DNA of 64,000 nucleotides from Chlorobiota bacterium (GTDB lineage: Bacteria > Bacteroidota > Ignavibacteria > OLB7). Below, one piece after another: positions 35,465 to 43,849 of this stretch. The DNA lies in NCBI GenBank assembly GCA_016788565.1, contig JAEUSP010000118.1:1-64000 (forward strand). Reading direction: 5' to 3'. Below the pieces are notes generated by a model, which saw nothing but the letters and a program-made list of their open reading frames with translations, ran no database searches and was not told the DNA's origin. The position numbers and the translations under genes are program-made. Each line of letters starts with the position of its first letter. The stretch's first letter is position 1.

Positions 35465-35929
35465 ATGAGACGAGCAATCTTTGCCAGTCTGGCAATCATG
35501 GTACTTGCTCTATCAGGGGCATTTGCGCAAAGTCAAACACCGGTAGGCCATTTACAAGGCGGCAGCCCTGTGCTTGATATCGCACAAAGCACCTTAGAGC
35601 AGGCGTTTGAGTCTGAGCTAAACGATGGAACGGATATATCTGCCTCTACTGTGCAAATTCAGCAAGCTGCAGGTATATGGTGGTTAACAGCGTATGGCAC
35701 AAAATCAGGAGATGGTGCAACGTATGGTGTCTCGCTATCATCAAACAATGGGTCCTTACTCATTAGTGCTTCTGCTATGCGTCTTTGTGGGATTTTGAAT
35801 TGCGGTGATCCTTTCCCTTGTAGTTGGGCTAGCTGTAACGAGGCCTGCCCAAGCAACTCATCTTCGGTGTGCCAAGCTAGTAATAGTAAGGCTTTAGCTC
35901 AGGTAAACCATCTGGGTAATTTTTATTGA
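35465..35929 (+). CDS. Small Cys-rich secreted protein, second
   Basis: 154 aa. Signal peptide with ALSGAFAQ cleavage, a middle domain (about 35-105) that looks like a compact beta fold (IQQAAGIWWLTAYGTKSG), and a C-terminal Cys-rich tail (CGILNCGDPFPCSW, CNEACPSNSSSVCQ). Like the preceding gene it is exported and disulfide-rich but the two are not clearly homologous. A strong terminator follows at 35941. Unknown function. Confidence 0.6.
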   Translation: MRRAIFASLAIMVLALSGAFAQSQTPVGHLQGGSPVLDIAQSTLEQAFESELNDGTDISASTVQIQQAAGIWWLTAYGTKSGDGATYGVSLSSNNGSLLISASAMRLCGILNCGDPFPCSWASCNEACPSNSSSVCQASNSKALAQVNHLGNFY

Positions 35930-35940
35930 TGTTCGGTTAG

Positions 35941-35988
35941 ATAGCACAGTGGCTCTATGATCAAAACAAGAGCCGCTGTGCTATTTTA
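35941..35988 (+). terminator. Rho-independent terminator after the Cys-rich pair
   Basis: ATAGCACAGTGGCTCT (35941-35956) pairs with AGAGCCGCTGTGCTAT (35969-35984) with one G-T wobble, followed by TTTT. It closes the regulator/Cys-rich protein transcript. Confidence 0.88.
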
Positions 35989-36056
35989 AGATGAAATCAC
36001 ACGAATAGCTCAGGCGTAGTCCAAGTCAGATAGAATCTGTCAATAAACAAAAAACA

Positions 36057-37463
36057 ATGATAAACAAGATCATAATTGCTGCAATTCTGATAATCGCGAA
36101 TGTTGGGAATGGAAAAATTTATTCTCAAAATCAATCGCGATTTTCACGAATCAATGTCCATTGTTCTTGTATAAAAAAAGATGAATCTGTTTACATTCGG
36201 CCAATAAAAAATGCCATTCTTTTTTTAGAAGAAGAGCCAATGAAATTACAAAAAAATAAAGATGAATATGTTATAGACATTCCTATTGATAAAATTGGAT
36301 TTTATGCTTTATATGCTGAAGAAGACGAAAAATATAAATTTTTCGACCCTATGTTAATCATCAAGCCTAATGATACGATTTATTTATCATACCAATGTGA
36401 CACCAATAATCATTTTGTAAATTACAAAGATATTAATTCAAATTATATACTTCAAAATTTTTGGAAAGAAAAAAACGATTTCATTAATAAAATATTTAAT
36501 AATAAATTTGAAAATTATGATTTACAAAAAATCGATTTATTATCTAATTCTTTAAAAAAAGAATATTCAATGCTGAAGTTCAAACATAAAGATAATGTAA
36601 ATGTATTTATTTATAATTCTCTATTGTACATGAAAATATATATTCAAATTCAATATGTGCTACAAAATCAAAACAGTGACATGTCCGATATTGAAAGATT
36701 GTCAAAAGAATTAATGAACGCATCTATTGATGATAGCTATTACTACCACAGGTCATCTGTTACATCCGCAATTGTAAATGCATTAACCAATTTATATGAT
36801 TTTAATAATCCTTTGGATTGGAATGCATGTTATAGAAAGATCATACATTTAACATACGGTATAGACCGTGATTATGCGGTTATGATGCTTGTTCAGCAGA
36901 TGGCGATGATGATACCATCAACAGACACAGTTGCAATGGAAGTCTTTAGCAAGATAGTTCTGGATTATAAAGCGCAATGTTTTAATGCTAATAATTATAA
37001 AGTCATCGAATCTTTGTTTGATCGAAAAATCAATATAGGATTAAATAAATTAGCACCCGATTTTTCCCTTCCATCAATTGATGGAGACACAATCCGATTG
37101 TCATCTTTCTTTGGTAAAGTCATCTATATTAACTTTTGGGGTACATGGTGTCCTCCATGTGTCGAAGATATTCCATATCTAAATTCTTTACAAAGTTATT
37201 TTCCCGATACTTCGATAGTATTTCTGAACGTTGCATTCGATCGTAATGTAGAGAAATGGAAATCTTTAATAAAAAAAGATAGTATTAAAGGCTATCATGT
37301 AATAGCTTCATCAAGAGAGATTTTTCAAGATATAGAAAAAAAATATCAAATATATGGATTCCCTCGCCATATCCTAATAAATAGATATGGCTTAATTGTC
37401 AACGATCAAGCCTCTGGGCCTCAAGATGGTGCGAAAGAAGAAATTGAGAAATTATTTGAATAA
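36057..37463 (+). CDS. Thioredoxin-like TlpA-family protein, exported, very AT-rich
   Basis: 468 aa. N-terminal signal peptide or anchor (IIIAAILIIANVGNGKIYSQ), a long helical/beta region of unknown type (about 30-320), and a C-terminal thioredoxin-like domain (about 335-465) with WGTWCPPCVEDIP, CxxC redox pair, preceded by APDFSLPSIDGDTIRLSSFFGK. It fits the Bacteroidota thiol-disulfide oxidoreductases of the periplasm. Codon use and base composition are strongly AT-rich (roughly 30% G+C by eye) compared with every other gene, indicating recent transfer from a low-G+C bacteroidete. Confidence 0.85.
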   Translation: MINKIIIAAILIIANVGNGKIYSQNQSRFSRINVHCSCIKKDESVYIRPIKNAILFLEEEPMKLQKNKDEYVIDIPIDKIGFYALYAEEDEKYKFFDPMLIIKPNDTIYLSYQCDTNNHFVNYKDINSNYILQNFWKEKNDFINKIFNNKFENYDLQKIDLLSNSLKKEYSMLKFKHKDNVNVFIYNSLLYMKIYIQIQYVLQNQNSDMSDIERLSKELMNASIDDSYYYHRSSVTSAIVNALTNLYDFNNPLDWNACYRKIIHLTYGIDRDYAVMMLVQQMAMMIPSTDTVAMEVFSKIVLDYKAQCFNANNYKVIESLFDRKINIGLNKLAPDFSLPSIDGDTIRLSSFFGKVIYINFWGTWCPPCVEDIPYLNSLQSYFPDTSIVFLNVAFDRNVEKWKSLIKKDSIKGYHVIASSREIFQDIEKKYQIYGFPRHILINRYGLIVNDQASGPQDGAKEEIEKLFE

Positions 37464-37481
37464 TAATAAAGATGATTACTT

Positions 37482-38378
37482 ATGCATTGCCGCAGTAAGC
37501 ATATTCGGGTTTGCTGGTTGTCTATGCGTCTGGTTGGAATTATGGCGTTTCATATTCAAACATCATCGGCGCAAACTGGGTCGGCTCCTAATTCTTTATC
37601 CTTCCCATCAACCACCAACCTCAACTTCTCAATCGTCCAATCCGCCTCATGGAACACCACACAGGGGGATGAGCTTCTTCTATCGGCGCGGTTTGCAACC
37701 CGAAGCAATTACCAGTGGGTTGTTCAGCCGTTTCAACTTCGGGGCAACCTCACCATCACTCTCGGCGGCAGCTACCGCGATGACTCCATCCCACAAAATG
37801 CTTTCCGCCTTGCCGAAAACGAGGCCTTTGCCGAAGGAGTGCTGACCCTCCCTCTCGGCTGGCGGGTTGATCCCTACTTCAGTGCCAACGCCCGCACACC
37901 CATCACAGAATCCTTTGCCGTTGCCGGGCCGCTGCGAACCCGCACAGCAAAACTTTGGGACCCGGTGACTTCCCAACAAGCACTTGGCTGCACCTACTTT
38001 CTTGGAGATCACACTGCCGGATGGAGTACCCGATTGGGTTTGACGCTGCAACAGATTCGCGCCCGCCACCACACCCAACAAACCAACGACACGCGAACGC
38101 CGGAAGTGGAGGCGTACCGGGCGCAATCGGGAGTGGAGTGGGTGAACGAGATGAACGCACAGCTGGATTCTTCGATCAGCTACACAGGGCGATTCGGGAT
38201 GCTGGGGACGTTCGATGCGTTGGGAGTGTGGACGGTGCGTTCGGAGAACGAGCTACGGATGAACGTGTGGAAGTCGTTGGGGATCACGTGGAATTTCACG
38301 CTGGTGCATGATGTGAAGCAATCGCTACGAACGCAGATTCGGCAATCGCTGATGGTGGGGGTTGTGCAGGATATTTGA
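37482..38378 (+). CDS. Outer-membrane beta-barrel-like protein (DUF3078-like)
   Basis: 298 aa with a signal peptide (cleavage near SSAQ). The body shows alternating hydrophobic strands and the pattern FSIVQSASWNTTQGDELLLSARF seen in DUF3078-type outer-membrane proteins; the family call is tentative. Base composition is back to the backbone level from about 37560, while the first 80 bp are transitional, so the island may have been inserted just upstream or into the original leader. ATG 37524 is a possible alternative start. Confidence 0.55.
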   Translation: MHCRSKHIRVCWLSMRLVGIMAFHIQTSSAQTGSAPNSLSFPSTTNLNFSIVQSASWNTTQGDELLLSARFATRSNYQWVVQPFQLRGNLTITLGGSYRDDSIPQNAFRLAENEAFAEGVLTLPLGWRVDPYFSANARTPITESFAVAGPLRTRTAKLWDPVTSQQALGCTYFLGDHTAGWSTRLGLTLQQIRARHHTQQTNDTRTPEVEAYRAQSGVEWVNEMNAQLDSSISYTGRFGMLGTFDALGVWTVRSENELRMNVWKSLGITWNFTLVHDVKQSLRTQIRQSLMVGVVQDI

Positions 38379-38384
38379 GAAGCC

Positions 38385-38740
38385 ACCGGAATGTCGAATG
38401 CCAAATGTCGAATGCCAAATTGAAGAGTGAGGAATGGGAGATTGAGAATGCTGGAACCTCCTGCGAACGTCGCCCTCCGCTCATGCTGAGCTACGTCGAA
38501 GTATGAGCGGAGCCACTGGAATGTCGAATGCCAAATAGAAGAGTGAGGAATGGGAAGCTGGGAATACTGGAACCTCTTCCGAACGTCGCCCTCCGCTCAT
38601 GCTGAGCACCGTCGAAGTATGAGGCGGAGCCACCGAACCGAGCCGCAACCAATCTCCGCGCTGAAGCACGAAGCAATGAGGAACCGACATTTCCCACCGC
38701 CCACTGCCCACTGACTACTGACCACTGACCACTGATTTTC
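38385..38740. repeat. Heptamers and two dispersed palindromic elements
   Basis: AATGTCG/AATGCCA words at 38388-38420, then two reverse-orientation copies of the dispersed element (about 38467-38513 and 38588-38634), and TGACTAC/TGACCAC words at 38702-38732. From 38741 to 38865 there is a C-rich leader with no clear promoter. No coding. Confidence 0.85.
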
Positions 38741-38865
38741 TCCCCCCTCCCCCCAATCTTGGCATCCTTCCCCCAAAATCTTGGCCTTCGGCGTGTAGAT
38801 TGATTGGTGTGGAGAAAGGCTCACGGCCTCTCCGTTCGGCATCAATCTTCCTTTCGGCTCAGTTT

Positions 38866-41178
38866 ATGAACACCATTCTGACAGGTTTACGGCAATCACG
38901 CACCTTCTTTCTGGCATTGCTGTTCGCGCTGCTATCGGTTGCTTCGGCACAGGCGCAGCGTGGCACGCCAACCAAGCCGCCAAGCAAACCTCCAACCAAA
39001 CCAACCGAACCGATCCTCAACGACAAGGCAATGGAGGTTCCGCCGGGGATTGACTCCATTGTGCAGTCCATCCGAAAAATGAAGGAGGACAGCGCCAACC
39101 CACGCGCCGCCGCAATCGTCCTGACCACGCGCGGCTACAAGGACTCCATCGTCCTGCGGTGGGGAATCACCAAACCCGGCGGCTGGGTGATTGCCAACAA
39201 GGATGGCTTCTTTGTTGAACGTGCCGAGCTGGATGACAGCCTGAACATTGACTCCACAAAAGGGTTTACGCCAATCACCCCCGAACCAATCTTCCCCTGG
39301 CCGCTGGCCGAATGGGAGAAACGGGACGCGGCAAACATCACCATGCGGGCGGTGGCAGCCCACGCCTTGTACGGCGAATCGTTCCAGCCTTCGCAGCAGG
39401 GGAACGTGGCCGCGCTCCGCAACCGCGCCGATGAGCTTACCAACCGCTGGAGCTTTGCTCACCTTGCCGCCGATGTGGACCCCGTGGCCGCCGAAGGCTT
39501 GGCGCTTCGCATTGTGGATCGCACCGTGAAGCCTGGCCAGAAATATCTTTACCGCGTGGTGAAAGCATTTTTCGACAGCACCTACACCGTCTCCTCGGCA
39601 TACATGATGGCCGCCGCCGTTGATGAACAACCGCAGCCAGCACCAACCAACGTTGCAAGCCAGGATAAGCAAGGGCGGGTACTGATTACCTGGGATGCCC
39701 AAACCCCGAACGCCCCCCCCTACTCAGCCTTCATCGTTGAACGCGCCGAGCCAGGAAGCAACCAGTTTCGGGCGGTCAGCAGCCAGCCGATTGTGGGGTT
39801 CCAGAACGAAGGGGCGCAGGATAGCATCCCGGTGGAGATGCGCGGCAAGGTGGCGTTTGGCGATAGCATCCCGATGTACCAACAGTACCGCTATCGGGTG
39901 CGGGGGCTAACTCCATTTGGCGAACAAACCGAGCCTTCCGCCCAAGTTGCCGTGATGATCCGCGACCACGAAGCGCCAACCCCGCCGGTGGTGTTGGGTG
40001 CGCAGGAATCGGGGCCGGGGGAGCTTACCGTGACGTGGCGCGCCGGGGATATTCCCACCGATTTCAAAGGATTTATTGTGACCCGCAGCACCTCCTACGA
40101 CGGCCAGTACAAACCTCTCCACACGGGAGTGCTGCCGGCCACGGTGAACGCCTTTGTTGACAAATCACCACGCGGCGACACCACCAATTTCTACATGATT
40201 CAGGCCTGGGACACGGCGGGGAATGTTTCGTCGTCGGTGGCCACCTACGGCTACCGGGTGGACTCAATCCCCCCAGCAAGGCCACTTGGATTGAAGGGAA
40301 CGATTGACACGAACGGGATCGTACAACTGAGTTGGGCCAAGGGGAAGGAGCGCGACCTGCTGGGATACCGTGTTTACCGAACGAACTCAACAGTGAAGGG
40401 ATATGAGTTTATCCAAATCACCAAGGAGCCGATTGGCCAAACAACGTTTGTGGATACCGTTGTGGTGCGGACGCTCACCACCGAAGTGTTCTACAAAGTG
40501 GTGGCGGTGGACCGGAACTACAACAACTCCGAATTCTCGGATCAGCTTCGGCTGGAACGCCCCGACCTGCTTCCGCCGGTTGCGCCGATGTTCAGCGATG
40601 TGCTTGTCACCGATACCGCCGTCTATCTGTCGTGGATCCCCAGCAGCAGCCGCGATGTGAAATCGCATCTCCTCTACCGCCGCATCGCCGCCAGCCGCGA
40701 CACTGCCTGGAAGCAAATCGGCAAAACAATGGGGGCAACCGATAGCGTTTTTGCCGACCGTGATGTGAAGAAACGAGTGGTCTATGAATACACCGTGGCC
40801 GCAGTGGACAGCACCGGATTCCGTTCGCCGGAAGCAGTCTCCTTCACCGCCCGGCCTTACGATGATGGAGTTCGCCCGCCGGTGACGAAGGTGACGGTGA
40901 AAGGGGACACCGCCGCCCGCACCGCAACGCTAACGTGGGAATATCCGAAGCCGGCGGCAGGGGTGAAACTGCGGTTTATCATCTATCGGTCGGTTGGGAT
41001 TGAGCCGTTGAAGCAGTACCGTGCAATCCCCGGCGATAAGCGCGTGTTTGTTGACACCGAAACCGAAATGGGGGGCCGCCACCAGTACGCCATCCGCGCC
41101 CTGTTCGACGACGACGGAGCCGAATCGGAACTAAGCCAGCGCGCCGAAACCAACATGGGAACGCCACGGCTGCGGTAG
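38866..41178 (+). CDS. Secreted protein with fibronectin type III repeats
   Basis: 770 aa. Signal peptide (FLALLFALLSVASAQAQ) and a Pro/Lys-rich linker precede several FN3 modules (about 60-770); FN3 signatures such as RVLITWDAQTPNAPPYSAFIVER, PPARPLGLKGTIDTNGIVQLSW and YEYTVAAVDSTGFRSPEAV recur at about 95-110-residue spacing. No sorting tail or enzyme domain is visible. Start ATG 38866 directly precedes the signal peptide. It is likely a large extracellular or periplasmic structural protein. Confidence 0.8.
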   Translation: MNTILTGLRQSRTFFLALLFALLSVASAQAQRGTPTKPPSKPPTKPTEPILNDKAMEVPPGIDSIVQSIRKMKEDSANPRAAAIVLTTRGYKDSIVLRWGITKPGGWVIANKDGFFVERAELDDSLNIDSTKGFTPITPEPIFPWPLAEWEKRDAANITMRAVAAHALYGESFQPSQQGNVAALRNRADELTNRWSFAHLAADVDPVAAEGLALRIVDRTVKPGQKYLYRVVKAFFDSTYTVSSAYMMAAAVDEQPQPAPTNVASQDKQGRVLITWDAQTPNAPPYSAFIVERAEPGSNQFRAVSSQPIVGFQNEGAQDSIPVEMRGKVAFGDSIPMYQQYRYRVRGLTPFGEQTEPSAQVAVMIRDHEAPTPPVVLGAQESGPGELTVTWRAGDIPTDFKGFIVTRSTSYDGQYKPLHTGVLPATVNAFVDKSPRGDTTNFYMIQAWDTAGNVSSSVATYGYRVDSIPPARPLGLKGTIDTNGIVQLSWAKGKERDLLGYRVYRTNSTVKGYEFIQITKEPIGQTTFVDTVVVRTLTTEVFYKVVAVDRNYNNSEFSDQLRLERPDLLPPVAPMFSDVLVTDTAVYLSWIPSSSRDVKSHLLYRRIAASRDTAWKQIGKTMGATDSVFADRDVKKRVVYEYTVAAVDSTGFRSPEAVSFTARPYDDGVRPPVTKVTVKGDTAARTATLTWEYPKPAAGVKLRFIIYRSVGIEPLKQYRAIPGDKRVFVDTETEMGGRHQYAIRALFDDDGAESELSQRAETNMGTPRLR

Positions 41179-41214
41179 GGTGTGGCCGCAAATCGGATGA
41201 TTGCCTGACCTAGC

Positions 41215-41292
41215 GAAGAGTGAAGAGTGAAATGTGAAGAGTGAAATGAAGCCAAAACCAGAAACTCACTCTTGACTAATGACCACTGACCA
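41215..41292 (+). repeat. Heptamers of the GAAGAGT / TGACCAC type
   Basis: The same words as in 32771-33240 (GAAGAGTGAA, AAATGAAGCCAAA, ACTCACTCTTGAC, TGACCAC) occur once here between two convergent genes. Confidence 0.85.
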
Positions 41293-41305
41293 CCGCTCCC
41301 ACTAC

Positions 41306-42169
41306 TCACTCATGCGCGGCCAGCATCGCGCGAATGCGTTCGGCGGGGAATTGGGAGTGCGTCAGAAGCTCATACGACTGAGCAACTTGGCGGATCAGGA
41401 TTTCGGCACCGCTGATAATGGTGGAGCCGTTGTCGGCGGCTTCGGCCAACATTCGGGTGATAGCTGGGCCGAAGTTCACATCCATCACCAGTTGGCGATT
41501 GTGAAAAATATCCGGCACCGTAATCGGGGATTGGTCTATGCTGGTGATGGTTCCAATCGGCGTGGCGTTCACAATCAAGCGTGCCTCGGCCAGAAGCTGC
41601 GCAATATCGGGGGGGAACAACTCATGGGCTTCGATTCGCGCACTGGGATTGGCCATCTCGCTAAACATCTGCCGCAGCAACTGTGCCTGCTGCAAGGTGC
41701 GGTCGGCAATGGCGATATTTTTCATGCGGAAATGGCGCACCAAAGCATACAGCACCGAGCGGGCCATTGCCCCCCCGCCCAGCACCACCGCGCTTCCGCG
41801 AGCGAAGATATGCTGGTACGGTTCCAGCACCGAAATAATCGCGCTTGCTTCGGTGTTGTGTCCGGTGGTGCGGTCTTGGTCGAACGTGATGGTGTTGATA
41901 ACCCCGGTGCCATGTGCTTCATCGGAGAGGTAATCGGCAATGCCAGCCGCAGAGGTTCGCAATCGCCCTGTTAGATACACCCCGGTAGCTTTCAACGCAT
42001 GAAGCCCAGCAATCACCCCGCGCATATCCTTGGCTTGGGCATCGAACTGCAAGCAAGCGGCATCGGCATCGGTGATCTCCACACCCCACGAGAATATCTC
42101 ATGGATTAACTCTTCGGCAACGGGGTGGCACAGAATCCCAACTAATCTGGTGTTGTGTGTTGTACGCAT
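41306..42169 (-). CDS. Divergent shikimate dehydrogenase-like protein (AroE family)
   Basis: 287 aa, Rossmann NADP fold in the C-terminal half with AVVLGGGAMARSVLYALV near residue 130 and INATPIGTITS near 205. The substrate half is altered: the Ser pair of the shikimate pocket (usually HSLSP) is LCHPVAEE, the usual NVTxPxK stretch reads GVYLTGRL, so the catalytic Lys is absent, and NTDG reads NTEA, so the catalytic Asp is Glu. It may be a shikimate/quinate-like paralogue with a different substrate or an inactive form. Monocistronic. Confidence 0.75.
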   Translation of the reverse strand: MRTTHNTRLVGILCHPVAEELIHEIFSWGVEITDADAACLQFDAQAKDMRGVIAGLHALKATGVYLTGRLRTSAAGIADYLSDEAHGTGVINTITFDQDRTTGHNTEASAIISVLEPYQHIFARGSAVVLGGGAMARSVLYALVRHFRMKNIAIADRTLQQAQLLRQMFSEMANPSARIEAHELFPPDIAQLLAEARLIVNATPIGTITSIDQSPITVPDIFHNRQLVMDVNFGPAITRMLAEAADNGSTIISGAEILIRQVAQSYELLTHSQFPAERIRAMLAAHE

Positions 42170-42335
42170 GAACAGCTTTGGTCGTAAGAATCAGGGGCTG
42201 GATAGACGATTTCTTCCTGGCTTATTCGCTTGCCAGCCAACCCGATAGCAAGTGTTGCAACGGCTGCAAAAGTACATAGGTTTATGGTTTGGCCAGCAGT
42301 ACACCGCCGTTGTGCAATAATGAATGCTCGAGCCA

Positions 42336-42383
42336 GAAAAAAACCGTAGCCATTCCTGGTGAAACCAAAGAACAGCTACGGTT
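42336..42383 (-). terminator. Terminator of the leftward nirK-SUMF1-SCO1 operon
   Basis: AACCGTAGC (42342-42350) and GCTACGGTT (42375-42383) form a stem; on the - strand a run of seven T residues follows. It lies 30 bp after the SCO1 stop. Confidence 0.8.
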
Positions 42384-42412
42384 CAATATCACAAGCCAAC
42401 AGCAGCAGCGAT

Positions 42413-43060
42413 TTACGCCGCCGGGCGCAGCAACCGCTGAAGTGCCACCACCGTCTCGGCCGGATCAACCGACAACCCCTGTTGCTGGTGGACGACGATC
42501 CCGGCCGGGTTGATGACGTGAATAACGTTCGAGTGGTCGAATCCACCATCGGAAAGTTTTTTCACCCGCACCCCCAAAATATTTGCCATTTCCATTGTGG
42601 CATCCTCTGTGCTGGAGATCAACGTCCACTGTGTGTTCAACTGGAATTGCCCGGCAAATTCTTGCATTCGTTCCGGCGTGTCGCGCTCTGGGTCCATGCT
42701 GATAAGCAAAAATTGCACCTGCTTCTGCTCCTCGGGCGATAATGCTTTCTCAATTCTTTGAATATCGGCAACAATTCGCGGGCAAGCAGAAGCGCAGTGC
42801 GTAAAAACCATCGCCGCCACCGTTACCTTCCCCTGGAAATGATTAAACGGAACCGACTCACCACGCTGGGTTTTCCAAGTTGAGTTCAGGTTATACACCG
42901 ACTCATCGGGAATTTTCGCGGACGCTGATCCTTTATCGGTTGATGTTGTGCAGCATTCTTTCGATTGCTTTTCACCCACTTTTTCGCTAACACTGCTTTC
43001 GCAGGAAAGAAGTGCAATGCAGAGCAGCAATGCTGCTGCTGATAGTATTCTGTTTTTCAT
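42413..43060 (-). CDS. SCO1/SenC copper-chaperone lipoprotein
   Basis: 215 aa. Lipobox LLSC (Cys 20), then the thioredoxin-like SCO domain with CASAC (Cys 89 and 93) and FDHSNVIHV near residue 180, the ligands for Cu. SCO proteins deliver copper or reduce cysteines at CuA or other Cu sites. Starting at ATG 43060 overlaps the upstream stop as ATGA, which settles the start. Being in the nirK operon, it may help load the nitrite reductase with copper. Confidence 0.92.
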   Translation of the reverse strand: MKNRILSAAALLLCIALLSCESSVSEKVGEKQSKECCTTSTDKGSASAKIPDESVYNLNSTWKTQRGESVPFNHFQGKVTVAAMVFTHCASACPRIVADIQRIEKALSPEEQKQVQFLLISMDPERDTPERMQEFAGQFQLNTQWTLISSTEDATMEMANILGVRVKKLSDGGFDHSNVIHVINPAGIVVHQQQGLSVDPAETVVALQRLLRPAA

Positions 43061-43824
43061 CGAGACCTCACGCATCTAAATCCTAAGTTTGGCACACAGT
43101 AACGCGCCTTCACGCTAGAGCGAATTGCAAACCGCATAAATGCCGGATAATTCTCCACATCTTTTGATGCGAACGACCCACCGCCACAAAACAGAGTATT
43201 ATCCAAACTGCTGTTCCCTCTTGATTCGCCGGTTGTTAGCGCGCTGTTAAAATCGTACGTCCACTCCCACACCAGCCCATGCAGGTCATAGACACCATAG
43301 TAGTTCCGTGGTGTTTGGCCGATTGATGGAGTAGTGCTTCCGCTTGGCTTCGACAATGCCGCCACTATCCACTTACGGAAAGCAGTATCGCGGCTTCCAT
43401 CTTTATTCGTGGGGCTGGCTTTTGCGGCTAATTCCCATTCGGCTGTTGTTGCCAGCCGCTTCCCTTCGCACTCGCAGTATTTTTTTGCCGCAAACCAAGA
43501 GACATTCACCACAGGGCTGTTAGACAGGTATTGTGGAAACCCTGTATCGCTTGCCCAATGGCGTAAATAGCTGGAGTCCGCATAGAGTCGTTTTATGGAA
43601 GTTTTTTTCCAGTCAGGGTATTTTTTAACGAACGCTAAAAAATCGGTATTCGTGACCGGATAAGCATCCATCAGAAATGGTTGTACTTTAACTTCTTGGC
43701 TGTCAAGGGAGTACAGGGGGGTGTAGGTTCCCCCCTGTATTTCCACCATTGTTCTTGTTGCCGGCCCTTGATGTGCGGTGCCGGCAGCAAAGCCAAACAT
43801 TAGAATGAACCAGATCATAGCCAT
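43057..43824 (-). CDS. Formylglycine-generating-enzyme-like (SUMF1-domain) exported protein
   Basis: 255 aa. Signal sequence (MIWFILMFGFAAGTAH), then the FGE-sulfatase domain: VTNTDFLAFVKKYPDW, PVVNVSWFAAKKYCECEGKRLATTAEWE, GLVWEWTYD, and the terminal GFRCVRSR. True FGE oxidises a Cys to formylglycine and uses two Cys of its own; here CEC in the centre and one near the end are present but equivalence is uncertain. SUMF1-like proteins adjacent to nirK recur in Bacteroidota and may assist enzyme maturation. The stop overlaps SCO1. Confidence 0.85.
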   Translation of the reverse strand: MAMIWFILMFGFAAGTAHQGPATRTMVEIQGGTYTPLYSLDSQEVKVQPFLMDAYPVTNTDFLAFVKKYPDWKKTSIKRLYADSSYLRHWASDTGFPQYLSNSPVVNVSWFAAKKYCECEGKRLATTAEWELAAKASPTNKDGSRDTAFRKWIVAALSKPSGSTTPSIGQTPRNYYGVYDLHGLVWEWTYDFNSALTTGESRGNSSLDNTLFCGGGSFASKDVENYPAFMRFAIRSSVKARYCVPNLGFRCVRSR

Positions 43825-43849
43825 ATCCTTACCGTTGGGTTATCCCCCG

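Noticed and set aside
42413-43075. Earlier start of SCO1 at 43075
   Set aside because: ATG 43060 overlaps the SUMF1-like stop as ATGA and directly precedes the signal peptide.
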